A stretch of DNA of 47,300 nucleotides, taken from positions 1 to 47,300 of the IMG/VR virus record IMGVR_UViG_3300047678_000203; one strand, given 5' to 3'. The DNA is from a virus. The notes beneath the pieces are model-generated. The model was not told where the DNA came from and did no database searches. It worked only from the letters and a program-made list of their open reading frames with translations. This document shows positions 9,126 through 17,217 of this stretch, piece after piece (position 1 is the stretch's first letter; each line of letters opens with the position of its first letter). Position numbers and translations under genes: made by a program.

Positions 9126-9776
9126 GTGCCGTTCAACACTCCCGCGAAGAACACGATGCTCGACGCGCTCGACGAGTCCAACACGCAGATCACGCACGTC
9201 GCGGTCTGGCAGCTCGGCGACCCGGGCACCGGCACCAACGCGACCGGCACCGAGGCGACCGGCGGGTCCCCGGCGTACGCCCGCCAGGCCGTCACCTGGG
9301 GCTCGGCCGCGTCGGAGCTGAAGCAGAACACCGGCGCGCTGACGTTCGACGTCCCGGCCGGCACCTACGGCTTCCTCTGCTTCTTCAACGCGTCCTCCGG
9401 GAACACCGGCAACTTCCGCGGGTACGTGCCGATCAACGGCACCGTCCGCGGCTTCTTCTCCGTCGACACGACTCTGGCCAACGACCAGTTCCTCAGCCCC
9501 GGGCACGGGCTGGCGAACAACGACAGGGTCATGCTGTTCAATGTCCTCGGCACCGCACTGCCGACCGGCGTCTCCGAGGGCACCATCTACCACGTCGTCA
9601 ACGCCGCGACCGACACGTTCAAGGTGTCGACCACCCAGGGCGGCGCCGCGGTGGACCTCACCGCCGTGGGTGGCGGTGAGGGCTACTTCGAGAAGGTCAT
9701 CCCGGAGACGTTCGCGTCGCAGGGGCAGCTGACCGTGGCGATCGGCGCGCTGACGCTCGACCTGACCGGCATCTGA
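9126..9776 (+). CDS. Tail-fibre-like virion protein carrying a module shared with the capsid protein
   Basis: This 216-residue protein has an N-terminal beta domain seen in many actinophage virion genes: PAYARQAVTWGSAAS followed by LTFDVPAGTYGFLCFF. Residues about 118-180 contain a module resembling the insert in the major capsid protein: HGLANNDRVMLF, YHVVNAATDTFKV, GGAAVDLTAVG. The last 20 residues (GQLTVAIGALTLDLTGI) complete the sandwich. The GTG at 9126 is preceded by GAAGGAG at 9114-9120; the open frame extends upstream but only overlaps the previous gene in a shadow frame. The stop overlaps the next start by one base. Confidence 0.8.
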   Translation: MPFNTPAKNTMLDALDESNTQITHVAVWQLGDPGTGTNATGTEATGGSPAYARQAVTWGSAASELKQNTGALTFDVPAGTYGFLCFFNASSGNTGNFRGYVPINGTVRGFFSVDTTLANDQFLSPGHGLANNDRVMLFNVLGTALPTGVSEGTIYHVVNAATDTFKVSTTQGGAAVDLTAVGGGEGYFEKVIPETFASQGQLTVAIGALTLDLTGI

Positions 9777-10039
9777 TGCTCGCGCCCGCGATCGACGAGC
9801 TGCTGTATCTCCAGGGCGACGAGGACTGCGACGTCTCCGTGCAGTGCCGCGGCTGCGACAAGGGCGGCGAGCCGGTCATCTTCTATACCCAGTTCGGCAG
9901 GAACCCGTACGACGAGCAGCGCGTACCGACGGCCCGGACCATCGCTGAGCTGTTCTCACTGATGAACCGGCACGTCCGCGAGGTTCATGGCGCGCCGGCC
10001 GAGCGGCCGGTCAACGTGCGGCTGGCCGGTGTTTCGTGA
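9776..10039 (+). CDS. Small zinc-ribbon-like protein
   Basis: This 87-residue protein has CRGCDKGG at about residues 23-30 and a His-rich stretch (MNRHVREVHG) near residue 65, which could complete one zinc site of the C2H2 type. The start ATG shares its A with the preceding TGA, and the stop overlaps the next gene by 4 bases. It sits among head-tail joining genes, but no structural family is recognised. Confidence 0.7.
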   Translation: MLAPAIDELLYLQGDEDCDVSVQCRGCDKGGEPVIFYTQFGRNPYDEQRVPTARTIAELFSLMNRHVREVHGAPAERPVNVRLAGVS

Positions 10040-10431
10040 GCCGCGATGTTCTGCTCGGCCGGGCCCGTGCCGCCGCGCTGCGGGGCATGGCCGACACGTG
10101 CACCATCCGGCGGCGCACCGGCGCCGGCTCGGTCGGCGCCGACGGCAAGGTCACCCCCGCGTACACCACGCTCTACACCGGCCAATGCCGCGTGCAGCAG
10201 GTGACCGCGGAGCCTACCCCCGCAGATCCGGGCGAGGACCGGGAGCTGCTGGTGAGGCTGACTGTTCAGCTGCCGATCTCCGTGACGGGCCTTCAGGCTG
10301 CCGACGAGATCACCGTGACCGCGTCCGAGAACGACCCGGACCTGGTCGGCCGGGTTTTCCTGGTCAACGGCCTGCACCACAAGACTCACGCCACCTCCCG
10401 CCGGGTGGGCGTCATCGAGCGCACGCACTGA
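10036..10431 (+). CDS. Head-tail stopper (DUF6093-like)
   Basis: This 131-residue protein matches the DUF6093 family pattern: an N-terminal helix, MADTCTIRR at about residues 18-26, a small beta barrel with a YTTLYTGQCRVQ segment, and a C-terminal VFLVNGLHHKTHATSRRVGV. Proteins of this kind, similar to SPP1 gp16 and HK97 stoppers, close the connector below the adaptor. Position supports this. The start is GTG, overlapping the previous gene by 4 bases. Confidence 0.78.
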   Translation: MSRDVLLGRARAAALRGMADTCTIRRRTGAGSVGADGKVTPAYTTLYTGQCRVQQVTAEPTPADPGEDRELLVRLTVQLPISVTGLQAADEITVTASENDPDLVGRVFLVNGLHHKTHATSRRVGVIERTH

Positions 10432-10441
10432 GGGGGCCGGC

Positions 10442-10825
10442 ATGCGGGTGACGATCGAGTCGAACGCCGGCGAGCTGGCGGCCTCGCTGGAGATCGAGGC
10501 TGAGAACCTGCCGGACACGGTTCGGCCGGTCGTGCAGAAGGCGTCGCTGAACATCAAGCGCGACGCCCAGGCCCGCATCGGCCGCGGCCCCTACCTGCCG
10601 ATGTACGGCCGGTCGATCTCCTACGACACGGAGGCGTCCGGAACGTCGGTGACCTCGGAGATCGGCCCCGACAAGGACCGCCCGCAGGGCCCGCTGGGAA
10701 ACCTGCTGGAGTACGGCACCGGCGACACCCCACCGATCCCGCACCTCGGCCCCGCCCTGGACGCCGAAGAGCCCGCCTTCCTGCGCTACCTGGAGGAAGC
10801 GGTGGCGAAGGCGATCGAAGGGTGA
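10442..10825 (+). CDS. HK97 gp10-like tail completion protein
   Basis: This 127-residue protein has the gp10-like pattern: an N-terminal beta strand (MRVTIESNAGELAASL), a helix with VRPVVQKASLNIKRDAQARIG, a strand-turn segment SYDTEASGTSVTSEIGPD, and the family hallmark LLEYGTGDTPPIPHLGPAL (residues about 83-101). Family members join the tail to the head. GGGGG precedes the ATG at 10442. Confidence 0.87.
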   Translation: MRVTIESNAGELAASLEIEAENLPDTVRPVVQKASLNIKRDAQARIGRGPYLPMYGRSISYDTEASGTSVTSEIGPDKDRPQGPLGNLLEYGTGDTPPIPHLGPALDAEEPAFLRYLEEAVAKAIEG

Positions 10826-11220
10826 ACGCCGATCACGTCGCGCCGATCTTTGCGGCGCTGGCCGCCGACGACACCGAGAACCTCCGCACCGAGGACGGGG
10901 CTGTCCAGCCGGGCACCGAGCCGCCGTACCGGGCCGTCTACACCAGCGTCACCACGCCTGAGGCGATCGGCATGGAAGAGGCGGCCGACCGGGTCACCTG
11001 CACGGCGATCGTGCACAACGTCGGCTACAGCGCCGACGCGGCCCGCATCATCGCCGACCGGACCGCTGCCGTCCTGATCGGTCTGAGGCCCACGGTGGCC
11101 GGCCGGGATTGCGGCCGGATTCGGCTGATCGACTCGCGGCCGCAGCGGCGCGACGAGTCCACCAACGTCGTGGTCATCACCCAGACCGACGTCTACCAGT
11201 ACACGTCGCTGCCGGGCTGA
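10822..11220 (+). CDS. Tail terminator protein
   Basis: This 132-residue protein overlaps the gp10-like gene by 4 bases and comes before the tail tube gene, the usual position of the tail terminator ring (gpU-like). It has an N-terminal helix, PPYRAVYTSVTTPE, and a C-terminal strand VVVITQTDVYQYTSLPG, consistent with the alpha/beta fold of terminators. No stronger sequence signature is visible, so this rests mainly on order and size. Confidence 0.7.
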   Translation: MNADHVAPIFAALAADDTENLRTEDGAVQPGTEPPYRAVYTSVTTPEAIGMEEAADRVTCTAIVHNVGYSADAARIIADRTAAVLIGLRPTVAGRDCGRIRLIDSRPQRRDESTNVVVITQTDVYQYTSLPG

Positions 11221-11263
11221 CCGGCGGCCGCCCTGCAACCTCTCATCGAAAAGAGTGCACCGG

Positions 11264-11602
11264 ATGACAGCCCAAGTCTCCCAATCGGTAACCACGGCGG
11301 CCGCCGCGCCGGTGCCGCTCACCCCGGCGGCGTCCGACACCATCGCCGAGAGTTCATTCGGGCCGGTCGGCGTCCTGATCCGCGTGATCACCACCGGTAC
11401 CGCAACGGACGTCGCCGTCCTCGACCCGGGCGTGACGCCCGGCTACGGCAATCCCGGCACGGTGACGGCCCAGACGATGCCCGCGACCGGCACCCGCGAG
11501 TGGCTCATCCCCAGGGCGGCGATCAACGGCAGTACCAATGTCGCCACGATCACCTTCAGCGGCGCCCGCACCGGTGTCACCTACGAGCTGAAGAAGGTGT
11601 GA
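11264..11602 (+). CDS. Small beta-rich virion protein, unknown
   Basis: This protein is 112 residues long from the ATG at 11264 (115 from a GTG at 11255). It is rich in Thr, Ala and Val with alternating strands (VGVLIRVITTGTATDVAVLD, then VATITFSGARTGVTYELKKV) and no cysteine. It looks like a small Ig-like or jelly-roll virion decoration protein. I prefer the ATG because a purine-rich GAAAAGAG lies 7-9 bases before it. Function is inferred from fold-like composition and position before the tail tube. Confidence 0.7.
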   Translation: MTAQVSQSVTTAAAAPVPLTPAASDTIAESSFGPVGVLIRVITTGTATDVAVLDPGVTPGYGNPGTVTAQTMPATGTREWLIPRAAINGSTNVATITFSGARTGVTYELKKV

Positions 11603-11604
11603 CG

Positions 11605-11955
11605 GTGGCGTCGTACTGGCTGATCGGCCCCGAGGGTACCTACGCCCAGGTGGAAGGTGCGGCCCGCCGCGACCTGTTCATCGACCTCGGGTGGACCGCA
11701 TCCGATGAGCCCGACCGCAACGGCCGGGTGTGGCTGCGTCACAGCGTGACCCGCGCCTACGCCCACTTCTCCGCCGAATCGCTGGAGGGCTGGCACGCCA
11801 TCGGCTGGGAGTTCGCGGTCCCACCGATCCGGCGCACCGAGCAGGGGCCGGAGGCCCTCATCCCCGCGGATCCCGAATACGTCGAGCCTCAGCCGGCATC
11901 GACAACCAAGCCGAAGGCCGAGGCCGAGGACGTGAAGGAGAAGAAGAGTGCCTGA
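11605..11955 (+). CDS. Small tail-region protein, unknown
   Basis: From GTG 11605 this gives 116 residues (GTG 11599 is an alternative overlapping the previous stop). It starts VASYWLIGPEGTYAQVEG, has a W-rich middle (GWHAIGWEF) and a Lys/Glu-rich C-terminus (KPKAEAEDVKEKKSA). AAGAAGG lies 7 bases before 11605. It overlaps the tube gene by 8 bases. It may be an assembly partner of the tail tube, but no family is recognised. Confidence 0.68.
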   Translation: MASYWLIGPEGTYAQVEGAARRDLFIDLGWTASDEPDRNGRVWLRHSVTRAYAHFSAESLEGWHAIGWEFAVPPIRRTEQGPEALIPADPEYVEPQPASTTKPKAEAEDVKEKKSA

Positions 11956-12427
11956 CATCATCGGCGACGGCAAAGAGGGCTGGTGGCACCTCCCGGCCGT
12001 CGCGAACATGAACCTGGTGACCACCGCGGAATTCGCGGCCGGCACCCGCATTTCGCAGTGGATGACGAAGGACGGTGCAACCGGCTTCGCCGTGGACACC
12101 GCTGACGCGCCGACGTCGGGCATCGAGACGACGTTCGACACCGCCGTCAACGGCCGCCGCACGTTCTCCGGACCGAGGCTGCGCTTCAAGAAGCAGTCCG
12201 GCAGCGACTGGGTGTGGACGAACCTGACCCCGGACGCGACGGGCTTCCTGGTACGTCGGCGCAGCCTGGCCGCGGCCGCCACGGTGGCGTCGGCGCAGGC
12301 GCTTCAGGTGTTCGCGGTGATGTACGGCGAGGCCGCGCTCGTCGACATCGAGGACAACATGCCGGAGCGCTTCGACATCCCGGTCAAGATGACGGCCGAG
12401 CCGAAGCTCCGCGCCGCGGTCGCGTAA
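11948..12427 (+). CDS. Major tail (tube) protein
   Basis: This 159-residue protein precedes the tail assembly chaperone and tape measure genes, as tail tube genes do in siphoviruses. It is beta-rich with AAGTRISQWMTKDGAT near the start, a conserved GRRTFSGPRLRFKKQSG segment, and a C-terminal MPERFDIPVKMTAEPK. The start is GTG at 11948, preceded by GAGAAGAAG. The gene is followed at 12445-12473 by a stem-loop with a T tract, which would separate highly expressed tube mRNA from the chaperone and tape measure genes. Confidence 0.82.
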   Translation: MPDIIGDGKEGWWHLPAVANMNLVTTAEFAAGTRISQWMTKDGATGFAVDTADAPTSGIETTFDTAVNGRRTFSGPRLRFKKQSGSDWVWTNLTPDATGFLVRRRSLAAAATVASAQALQVFAVMYGEAALVDIEDNMPERFDIPVKMTAEPKLRAAVA

Positions 12428-12444
12428 CCGCAGCTCAACCAGAC

Positions 12445-12473
12445 ACCCCGGGCCTGACGGTCGCGGGGTTTTT
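12445..12473 (+). terminator. Rho-independent terminator after the tail tube gene
   Basis: ACCCCG (12445-12450) pairs with CGGGGT (12464-12469) and runs into TTTTT (12469-12473). This is a classical stem plus T tract. It lies in the 109-base gap after the major tail gene. Leaky termination here would adjust the ratio of tube to tape measure transcripts. Confidence 0.75.
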
Positions 12474-12536
12474 CGTGCCCGGCCGGTGCCACCCGACGCC
12501 GGCCGGGCGCCTTTCGGGTATCGGGGCGAGGGAAAC

Positions 12537-13082
12537 GTGGACTTCAAGGACAAGCTCAACAACGCCAAGCCGCACACGCGGACCGTGGAGATCTGCCTGC
12601 GCGGGGACCTGGTCGGCGAGATTGAGCGCCTCGACCGTGAGCTGGTGGGCGCAAGTAAGGCGCCATCGTCCGGCATGGAAGACGGTGCGAACCTGCGGGA
12701 GATCGCCGAGCGCATCGAGGCCCTCCGTGAGGAGATGGCGGCCGACGACAACAGCCACACGTTTGTCCTGCGAGCGCTTCCGGGGCCGAAGTATCGGGCG
12801 CTCAAGGCCGAACATCCGCCGCGCCTCGACGATGACGGGCGGGTCGACGACCGCGACCGGATCCTCGGCGCGAACATCGACACCCTCGCCGAACCGCTGG
12901 TGCGCGCCTCCATCGTCGACCCGGTGCTCGATGACGCCACCTGGGAGCAGGTCAACAACCAGCTCACCGACGGCCAGTTCGACCAACTCGTGCTTACCGC
13001 GCTCAGCGTCAACGGCGGTGGCGTCTCGATCCCTTTCTCGCGGGCCGCATCGCTCGTGATGCGGAGTACCGCACCCGAATAG
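12537..13082 (+). CDS. Tail assembly chaperone, short form (gpG-like)
   Basis: This 181-residue protein from GTG 12537 is preceded by GCGAGGG. It lies between the tube and tape measure genes, as gpG-type chaperones do. It is helical and acidic with ICLRGDLVGEIERLDREL and VRASIVDPVLDDATWEQV, a pattern found in actinophage gpG proteins. In unshifted reading the protein ends IPFSRAASLVMRSTAPE. At 13031-13037 it contains a slippery heptamer that shifts a fraction of ribosomes into the -1 frame. The family binds the tape measure protein during tail assembly. Confidence 0.88.
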   Translation: MDFKDKLNNAKPHTRTVEICLRGDLVGEIERLDRELVGASKAPSSGMEDGANLREIAERIEALREEMAADDNSHTFVLRALPGPKYRALKAEHPPRLDDDGRVDDRDRILGANIDTLAEPLVRASIVDPVLDDATWEQVNNQLTDGQFDQLVLTALSVNGGGVSIPFSRAASLVMRSTAPE

Positions 13083-13447
13083 AGGTCGCCGAGCGGCTCG
13101 GTATCGCCCCGTCCCGACTTGACGGGCGCGAGCCCACCGAGACGACCGAGCATGAGTACGACAGTGAAGGTCGCCTCATCCGCTCGACGACCACCCGCGA
13201 ACCGGAGTGGACCGAGCAAGATCGCGGCGAACTGCTCGCGTTGGCCATCTACCGCGACGGCCTGTGCCCGAAGTGCGGCATGGAACTCGCGGTCTGCACC
13301 TCACATGAGGACACCGGACCGGAGTTCAGCGTTCGAGTCCGACGCTGCCGTGCCACCGACGCCAAGCTCGTCGAAATGGCCGAACGCAAACCCGACCGGC
13401 CCGAGGCGCTGCTCGTTGCGGTCCAATCGAAGGGGGGCGGCAGGTGA
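12537..13447 (+). CDS. Tail assembly chaperone, frameshifted long form (gpGT-like)
   Basis: A -1 shift at C_CCT_TTC (13031-13037) joins the first 167 codons to an open -1 frame beginning at 13037 and ending with TGA at 13445-13447, giving about 303 residues. The T part begins LAGRIARDAEYRTRIEVAER and ends with a zinc-ribbon-like segment, CPKCG with a second Cys pair (CTSHED then RRCRATDAK). This matches the two-Cys-pair C-terminus of actinophage gpT proteins. The -1 frame has no stop between the slip site and 13445. The T part has no good start of its own before 13241. The 3' end overlaps the tape measure start by 4 bases. Confidence 0.87.
13031..13037 (+). promoter_or_regulatory. -1 ribosomal frameshift slippery site
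   Basis: The heptamer C CCT TTC is read in the gpG frame as (at)C-CCT-TTC, an exact X_XXY_YYZ slippery sequence with X=C, Y=T and Z=C. After a -1 slip the tRNAs re-pair on CCC and TTT and translation continues CTC GCG GGC. Tail chaperones of siphoviruses use this arrangement to make a short and a long form. Confidence 0.88.
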
Positions 13448-16428
13448 CCCGCACTGTCAAGGTCAAGCTGACCGCCGACCACGCCGACCTCAAGGCGAAG
13501 CTGAAGGAGGCCGGTCAGCAGGCGACGCAGATGGGTGCCACCACCGCGGCCGCCGCGAAGATCGCCACCACCGCGCTCAAGGGCGCAGAGGACGCCGCCG
13601 AGGGCCTCGGTGACGCCCTGGACGACGCCGCCGATCAGGGTGGCGCGCTGACCGGGCTGGCCGCGGACATCCGCAAGCTCGACAACGAGATCACCAAGGC
13701 GGAGAACTCCGCCCGCGATCTGGCGCGCGAGTTCGCCCGCACCGGCGACAACGCGGTGCTGGACAAGCTCAAGGCCCAGCGCCGCGAGCTGACGCAGATG
13801 CGCAACGTGCGCAAGCTGCTGCCCGCTCCGGTGGAGATGGCGGCGGCTGGTGCGCAGATGGCGGCCGAGGTCGGCGGCGGGATGGCCCGGGAGCTGCCGA
13901 AGTTCCTGACCAAAGGTCTGCCGTTCGCTGCCGTCGGAGCGGGAATGGCGGCCGGTATCGTGCCGTTCCTGTCTGCGGCGATCTCGGCAGGTGTGCTGGG
14001 TGCCGCTGGCGGCGGTGGCATCGCCGGCGGCCTGGCTCTCGCGGCCCAGGACCAGCGGGTGGCGGGCGCTGCGAAGCTCATCGGCGAGCGCGTCATGGAC
14101 CAGCTCGCCGGGTCGGCCGGCGCCGGAAGTTTTGTCGATGCCGCCCTGGACGCACTGGACGAGCTGGAGCGGGAGCTGGCGTCGTTGGACGGCGACATCT
14201 CCGGGATCCTCGGTGCGTCGGCGGCCAACATGGAGCCGCTGCTCGACGGCGTGATCGGGTTCGCCAGGGAGTTGATTCCGGACCTTAGGGTGGCCATCGA
14301 GCAGGCCCGGCCGATCTTCGATTCGCTGGCTACGATCGGGCCGCAGCTCGGCAACCTGGTCGGTGATGTGCTGCTGCAAATGGCCGACAACGCCCCGGCG
14401 GCGGCGGTGGCGCTGGAGCAGTTGGTCGATGTCATCGACGTCAGCGTGCGCGCTCTCTCGGATGTCATCAGTGTGCTGACGCAGGTGTACGACGCCGGTG
14501 TGAAGATCGGTCTGACGGGCCCTCAAGCGGCGATCCGGTCGTGGCTGGGCGAGATGGATCCGGCCGCGCAGCGAATCCGCACGGTCACGAAGGTGTCCGG
14601 GGAGCTGACGTCGGAGCTGACCCGCCAGGGCCGTGCCGCGTCCGACGCTGCTGCCGATCTGCGGTCGCTGCACGACATTGCCAACGAGATGGCCAACGCC
14701 AACCTCAGCGCGCGTGAGGCTCAGGTGGCCCTGCGTCGGGCGATCTCGGCCACGACCGAGGCTCGGGAAAAGGGCGGGAAGGTCACCGACAAGGAACGGT
14801 CGGCACTGTACGACCTGGCCCGGGCGGCGAACACTTCTACGGAGGCGCTGGACGCCCAGGGCCGCACGGCGGCCGAGGCTGCCGCGTCGGCGGACAAGCA
14901 GCGCGGCGCGTTCATCCGGGCCGCTGAGGGCATGGGCTACTCCCGCAAGCAGGCCAGGAAGCTGGCGGACGAGCTGCTGGCGATCCCGAAGGATGTCACC
15001 CCGAACGTCAAGGTCGAAGGGTCGTCGGCCGCGGCGGCACGCATCCAGGCGATCAAGGACGCCCTGAACCAGCTGCCCGGCACCAAGACGATCACCATCA
15101 ACACCCGGGCCGAGATCCCGGCTGGCATGTCGCTGCGGCAGCTCATGAACGCCCGCGGCGGCACGGTCATGCCGATGGCGGCCGGCGGCGGCATCTATCC
15201 GGCTTCCAACCCGCCGCTGGTCCGGTTCGCCGAACCGGAGACGGGCGGGGAGCTGTACGTCCCGCGCAAGGGCATCTCGAGGGCCCGGGCGCGTGGCCTG
15301 CTCGCCGAGGGTGCCGCCTGGCACGGCCTGAGTATCAGCCCCATGGCGGCCGGCGGCTCCCTGGTCGCGGCGGCTCAGGGCAGCCTGGTCAACGTCGATT
15401 CGGGTAGCGGCTCGCTGTCGGGCACTCGGCTGGACTATTACGAGTCGGCGATCTCCGCCCGCGACGCGGTGACCAGCCTGAACGCGGCACTGAAGGACAA
15501 CGGCAAGGCCTTCGGCTGGTCGACGCAGAAGGGCCGCGACAACTCCAAGGCGCTGATCTCCGGCACCCGGGCGGCCCAGTCTGCGGCTGAGGCGAAGTAC
15601 GAAGAGACCGGCTCGGTGCAGGCGGCCAACAAGGTGTACGCCGACTACATCCGGCTCCTCGACCAGTCGATGACGAAGATGGGCATCAACGCCAAGACCC
15701 GGCGTGAGCTGCTCAAGGCCTACTCGGAACCGCCGCAATACGGGGTGGCGCCGTCGAACTCCTCCGCACGGGTCCGGTCGGTCACCGACCAGATCGGCGC
15801 AGACCAGGCCCTCGGTGACGCGCGGGCCGCGTTCGCCTGGACCAAGCCGACGTTCAACTCCAAGACGGCGGCCGGCCAGGCCGAGCTTCAGCAGCTGTTC
15901 TCGTTCCTGGGTTCGGCTGAGTCGGCTGCGCAGAGTCTGTTCACGGAGACCGGCAACAGCAAGACCGCAACCGCCCTCTACAACACCTACCTCAACGGCC
16001 TGCGGTCCACGCTGCGGGCGTCCGGGATGAGCCAGGGCGCGATCGACCAGCTGTTCAAGACCTACGGCCGGATCACCCTGAGCAAGAACAGGTGGGGCGG
16101 CATGTACGAGCGGGCCGGCGGCGGGCTCACCGAGGCGCAGATCGCCCCGGGCGGCCCGACCCGGTACGCGTGGGCCGAGAGCAGCACCGGCGGCGAGGCG
16201 TTCATCCCCCGCAACGGCGACCGGGCCCGGTCGCTGGGGATCTGGCAGCACGTCGGCGAGAAGTGGCTCGGCCAGTCGGCTGGCGGCAGTGGCCGGTCCG
16301 GGCCGATCACCGTGCAGGCGACCATCCCGATCACGCTCGGGTCGGAGACCATCACCCGCCAGGTTCGCCTCGAGGTCGACGCCGCTCTCGGCCAGGTCGT
16401 CGACGCCGTCGTCTACCAGACCGCCTAG
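13444..16428 (+). CDS. Tape measure protein
   Basis: This 994-residue protein is the longest in the genome and directly follows the chaperone, overlapping it by 4 bases (GTG start). Residues 1-120 are coiled-coil (KAKLKEAGQQATQMGATTAA). Hydrophobic stretches at about residues 155-200 (FAAVGAGMAAGIVPFLSAAI, AGVLGAAGGGGIAGGLALAA) are typical membrane-interacting segments. Two glycine-rich motifs, AAGGGIYPASNPPLVRFAEP and GPTRYAWAESSTGGEAFIPR, repeat the tape-measure theme F/W-AE-xxTGGE-x-xIPR seen in many actinophages. The protein sets tail length (roughly 150 nm by the usual 0.15 nm per residue rule) and helps DNA entry. Confidence 0.95.
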   Translation: MTRTVKVKLTADHADLKAKLKEAGQQATQMGATTAAAAKIATTALKGAEDAAEGLGDALDDAADQGGALTGLAADIRKLDNEITKAENSARDLAREFARTGDNAVLDKLKAQRRELTQMRNVRKLLPAPVEMAAAGAQMAAEVGGGMARELPKFLTKGLPFAAVGAGMAAGIVPFLSAAISAGVLGAAGGGGIAGGLALAAQDQRVAGAAKLIGERVMDQLAGSAGAGSFVDAALDALDELERELASLDGDISGILGASAANMEPLLDGVIGFARELIPDLRVAIEQARPIFDSLATIGPQLGNLVGDVLLQMADNAPAAAVALEQLVDVIDVSVRALSDVISVLTQVYDAGVKIGLTGPQAAIRSWLGEMDPAAQRIRTVTKVSGELTSELTRQGRAASDAAADLRSLHDIANEMANANLSAREAQVALRRAISATTEAREKGGKVTDKERSALYDLARAANTSTEALDAQGRTAAEAAASADKQRGAFIRAAEGMGYSRKQARKLADELLAIPKDVTPNVKVEGSSAAAARIQAIKDALNQLPGTKTITINTRAEIPAGMSLRQLMNARGGTVMPMAAGGGIYPASNPPLVRFAEPETGGELYVPRKGISRARARGLLAEGAAWHGLSISPMAAGGSLVAAAQGSLVNVDSGSGSLSGTRLDYYESAISARDAVTSLNAALKDNGKAFGWSTQKGRDNSKALISGTRAAQSAAEAKYEETGSVQAANKVYADYIRLLDQSMTKMGINAKTRRELLKAYSEPPQYGVAPSNSSARVRSVTDQIGADQALGDARAAFAWTKPTFNSKTAAGQAELQQLFSFLGSAESAAQSLFTETGNSKTATALYNTYLNGLRSTLRASGMSQGAIDQLFKTYGRITLSKNRWGGMYERAGGGLTEAQIAPGGPTRYAWAESSTGGEAFIPRNGDRARSLGIWQHVGEKWLGQSAGGSGRSGPITVQATIPITLGSETITRQVRLEVDAALGQVVDAVVYQTA

Positions 16429-16437
16429 GAGGCCCGG

Positions 16438-17217
16438 ATGCCGACAACCCTGGTGGCCACCCCAGAGCCGTCCGCCGATCCGCCGCGGATCCTGCTGGAG
16501 CTGACGTACACCGGTCAGACGTCGGCGACGATCGTGCGCACGGACCCGGACGGCTCCCAGGTGCCGGTTCGGCTCGCTGAGCCCGCCGCCCTTGACGGGG
16601 TGGGCTCATGGGTCGGCTACGACTACGAGTCGTGGTTCGAGGGCTCCACCAGCTACACGGCCACCACCGGCGCGGGCAGCGTCACCAGCTCCACCGTGAG
16701 CCTCGACGTGACCGACGTGTGGCTACGGCACCCGGGCATCCCGTCACTGTCGCAGCAGATCGACTTCCAGGGCGACGGCGCGCCGGTCCGGCCGGTCGTG
16801 CAGGCCGTCCTGGAGCCGCTCGGCCGGACCTACCCGGTGGTGGTCTCCGACGGCCGGCGCAAGGCCAAGCGGGGCGAGATCACCATCCGCACCAAGCTCG
16901 ACGCCGAACACACCGCGCTGGCCGCCCTCGTCGACGACGTCACGCCGCTGCTGCTGGACGTCCCGCCGTCCAAGGGGTTCGGTGTCGACCTGACCCACCA
17001 GTACCTGGCGATCGCGGACGTAACGCAGTCCCGGCTTCGGCCCGACTACTACAAGCACCCGTGGCGGATCTGGACGGCCCCGTACATCGTTGTCGGCCGG
17101 CCGGCCGGTGACCTCCAGTCGGAGCGCACGTACGCGACCGTGCTGGCCGATCACGCCACCTATCAGGAGCTGGTCACCCTCTACTCCACGTACACCGAGC
17201 TGCTCACGGGGGTGTGA
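16438..17217 (+). CDS. Minor tail protein (distal tail-like)
   Basis: This 259-residue protein is the first after the tape measure, the position of distal tail (Dit) proteins. It has an N-terminal beta domain, DVTDVWLRHPGIPSLSQQID (about residues 89-110), the repeated GRTYPVVVSDGRRKAKRGEI region, and a C-terminal domain with LRPDYYKHPWRIWTAPYIVV. Actinophages with this gene order encode similar proteins here. GGAGG lies at 16428-16432, 5 bases before the ATG. It likely forms the ring at the tail tip. Confidence 0.82.
   Translation: MPTTLVATPEPSADPPRILLELTYTGQTSATIVRTDPDGSQVPVRLAEPAALDGVGSWVGYDYESWFEGSTSYTATTGAGSVTSSTVSLDVTDVWLRHPGIPSLSQQIDFQGDGAPVRPVVQAVLEPLGRTYPVVVSDGRRKAKRGEITIRTKLDAEHTALAALVDDVTPLLLDVPPSKGFGVDLTHQYLAIADVTQSRLRPDYYKHPWRIWTAPYIVVGRPAGDLQSERTYATVLADHATYQELVTLYSTYTELLTGV

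Noticed and set aside
11500-11604. Longer start for the protein ending at 11955
   Set aside because: The first 33 residues from 11500 overlap the previous gene in a shadow frame; the real protein begins at 11599 or 11605.
13249-16251. 1000-residue minus-strand frame
   Set aside because: It is antisense to the tape measure gene; high GC3 suppresses stops on the other strand. The product is Arg/Gly/Leu-rich with no recognisable domain.
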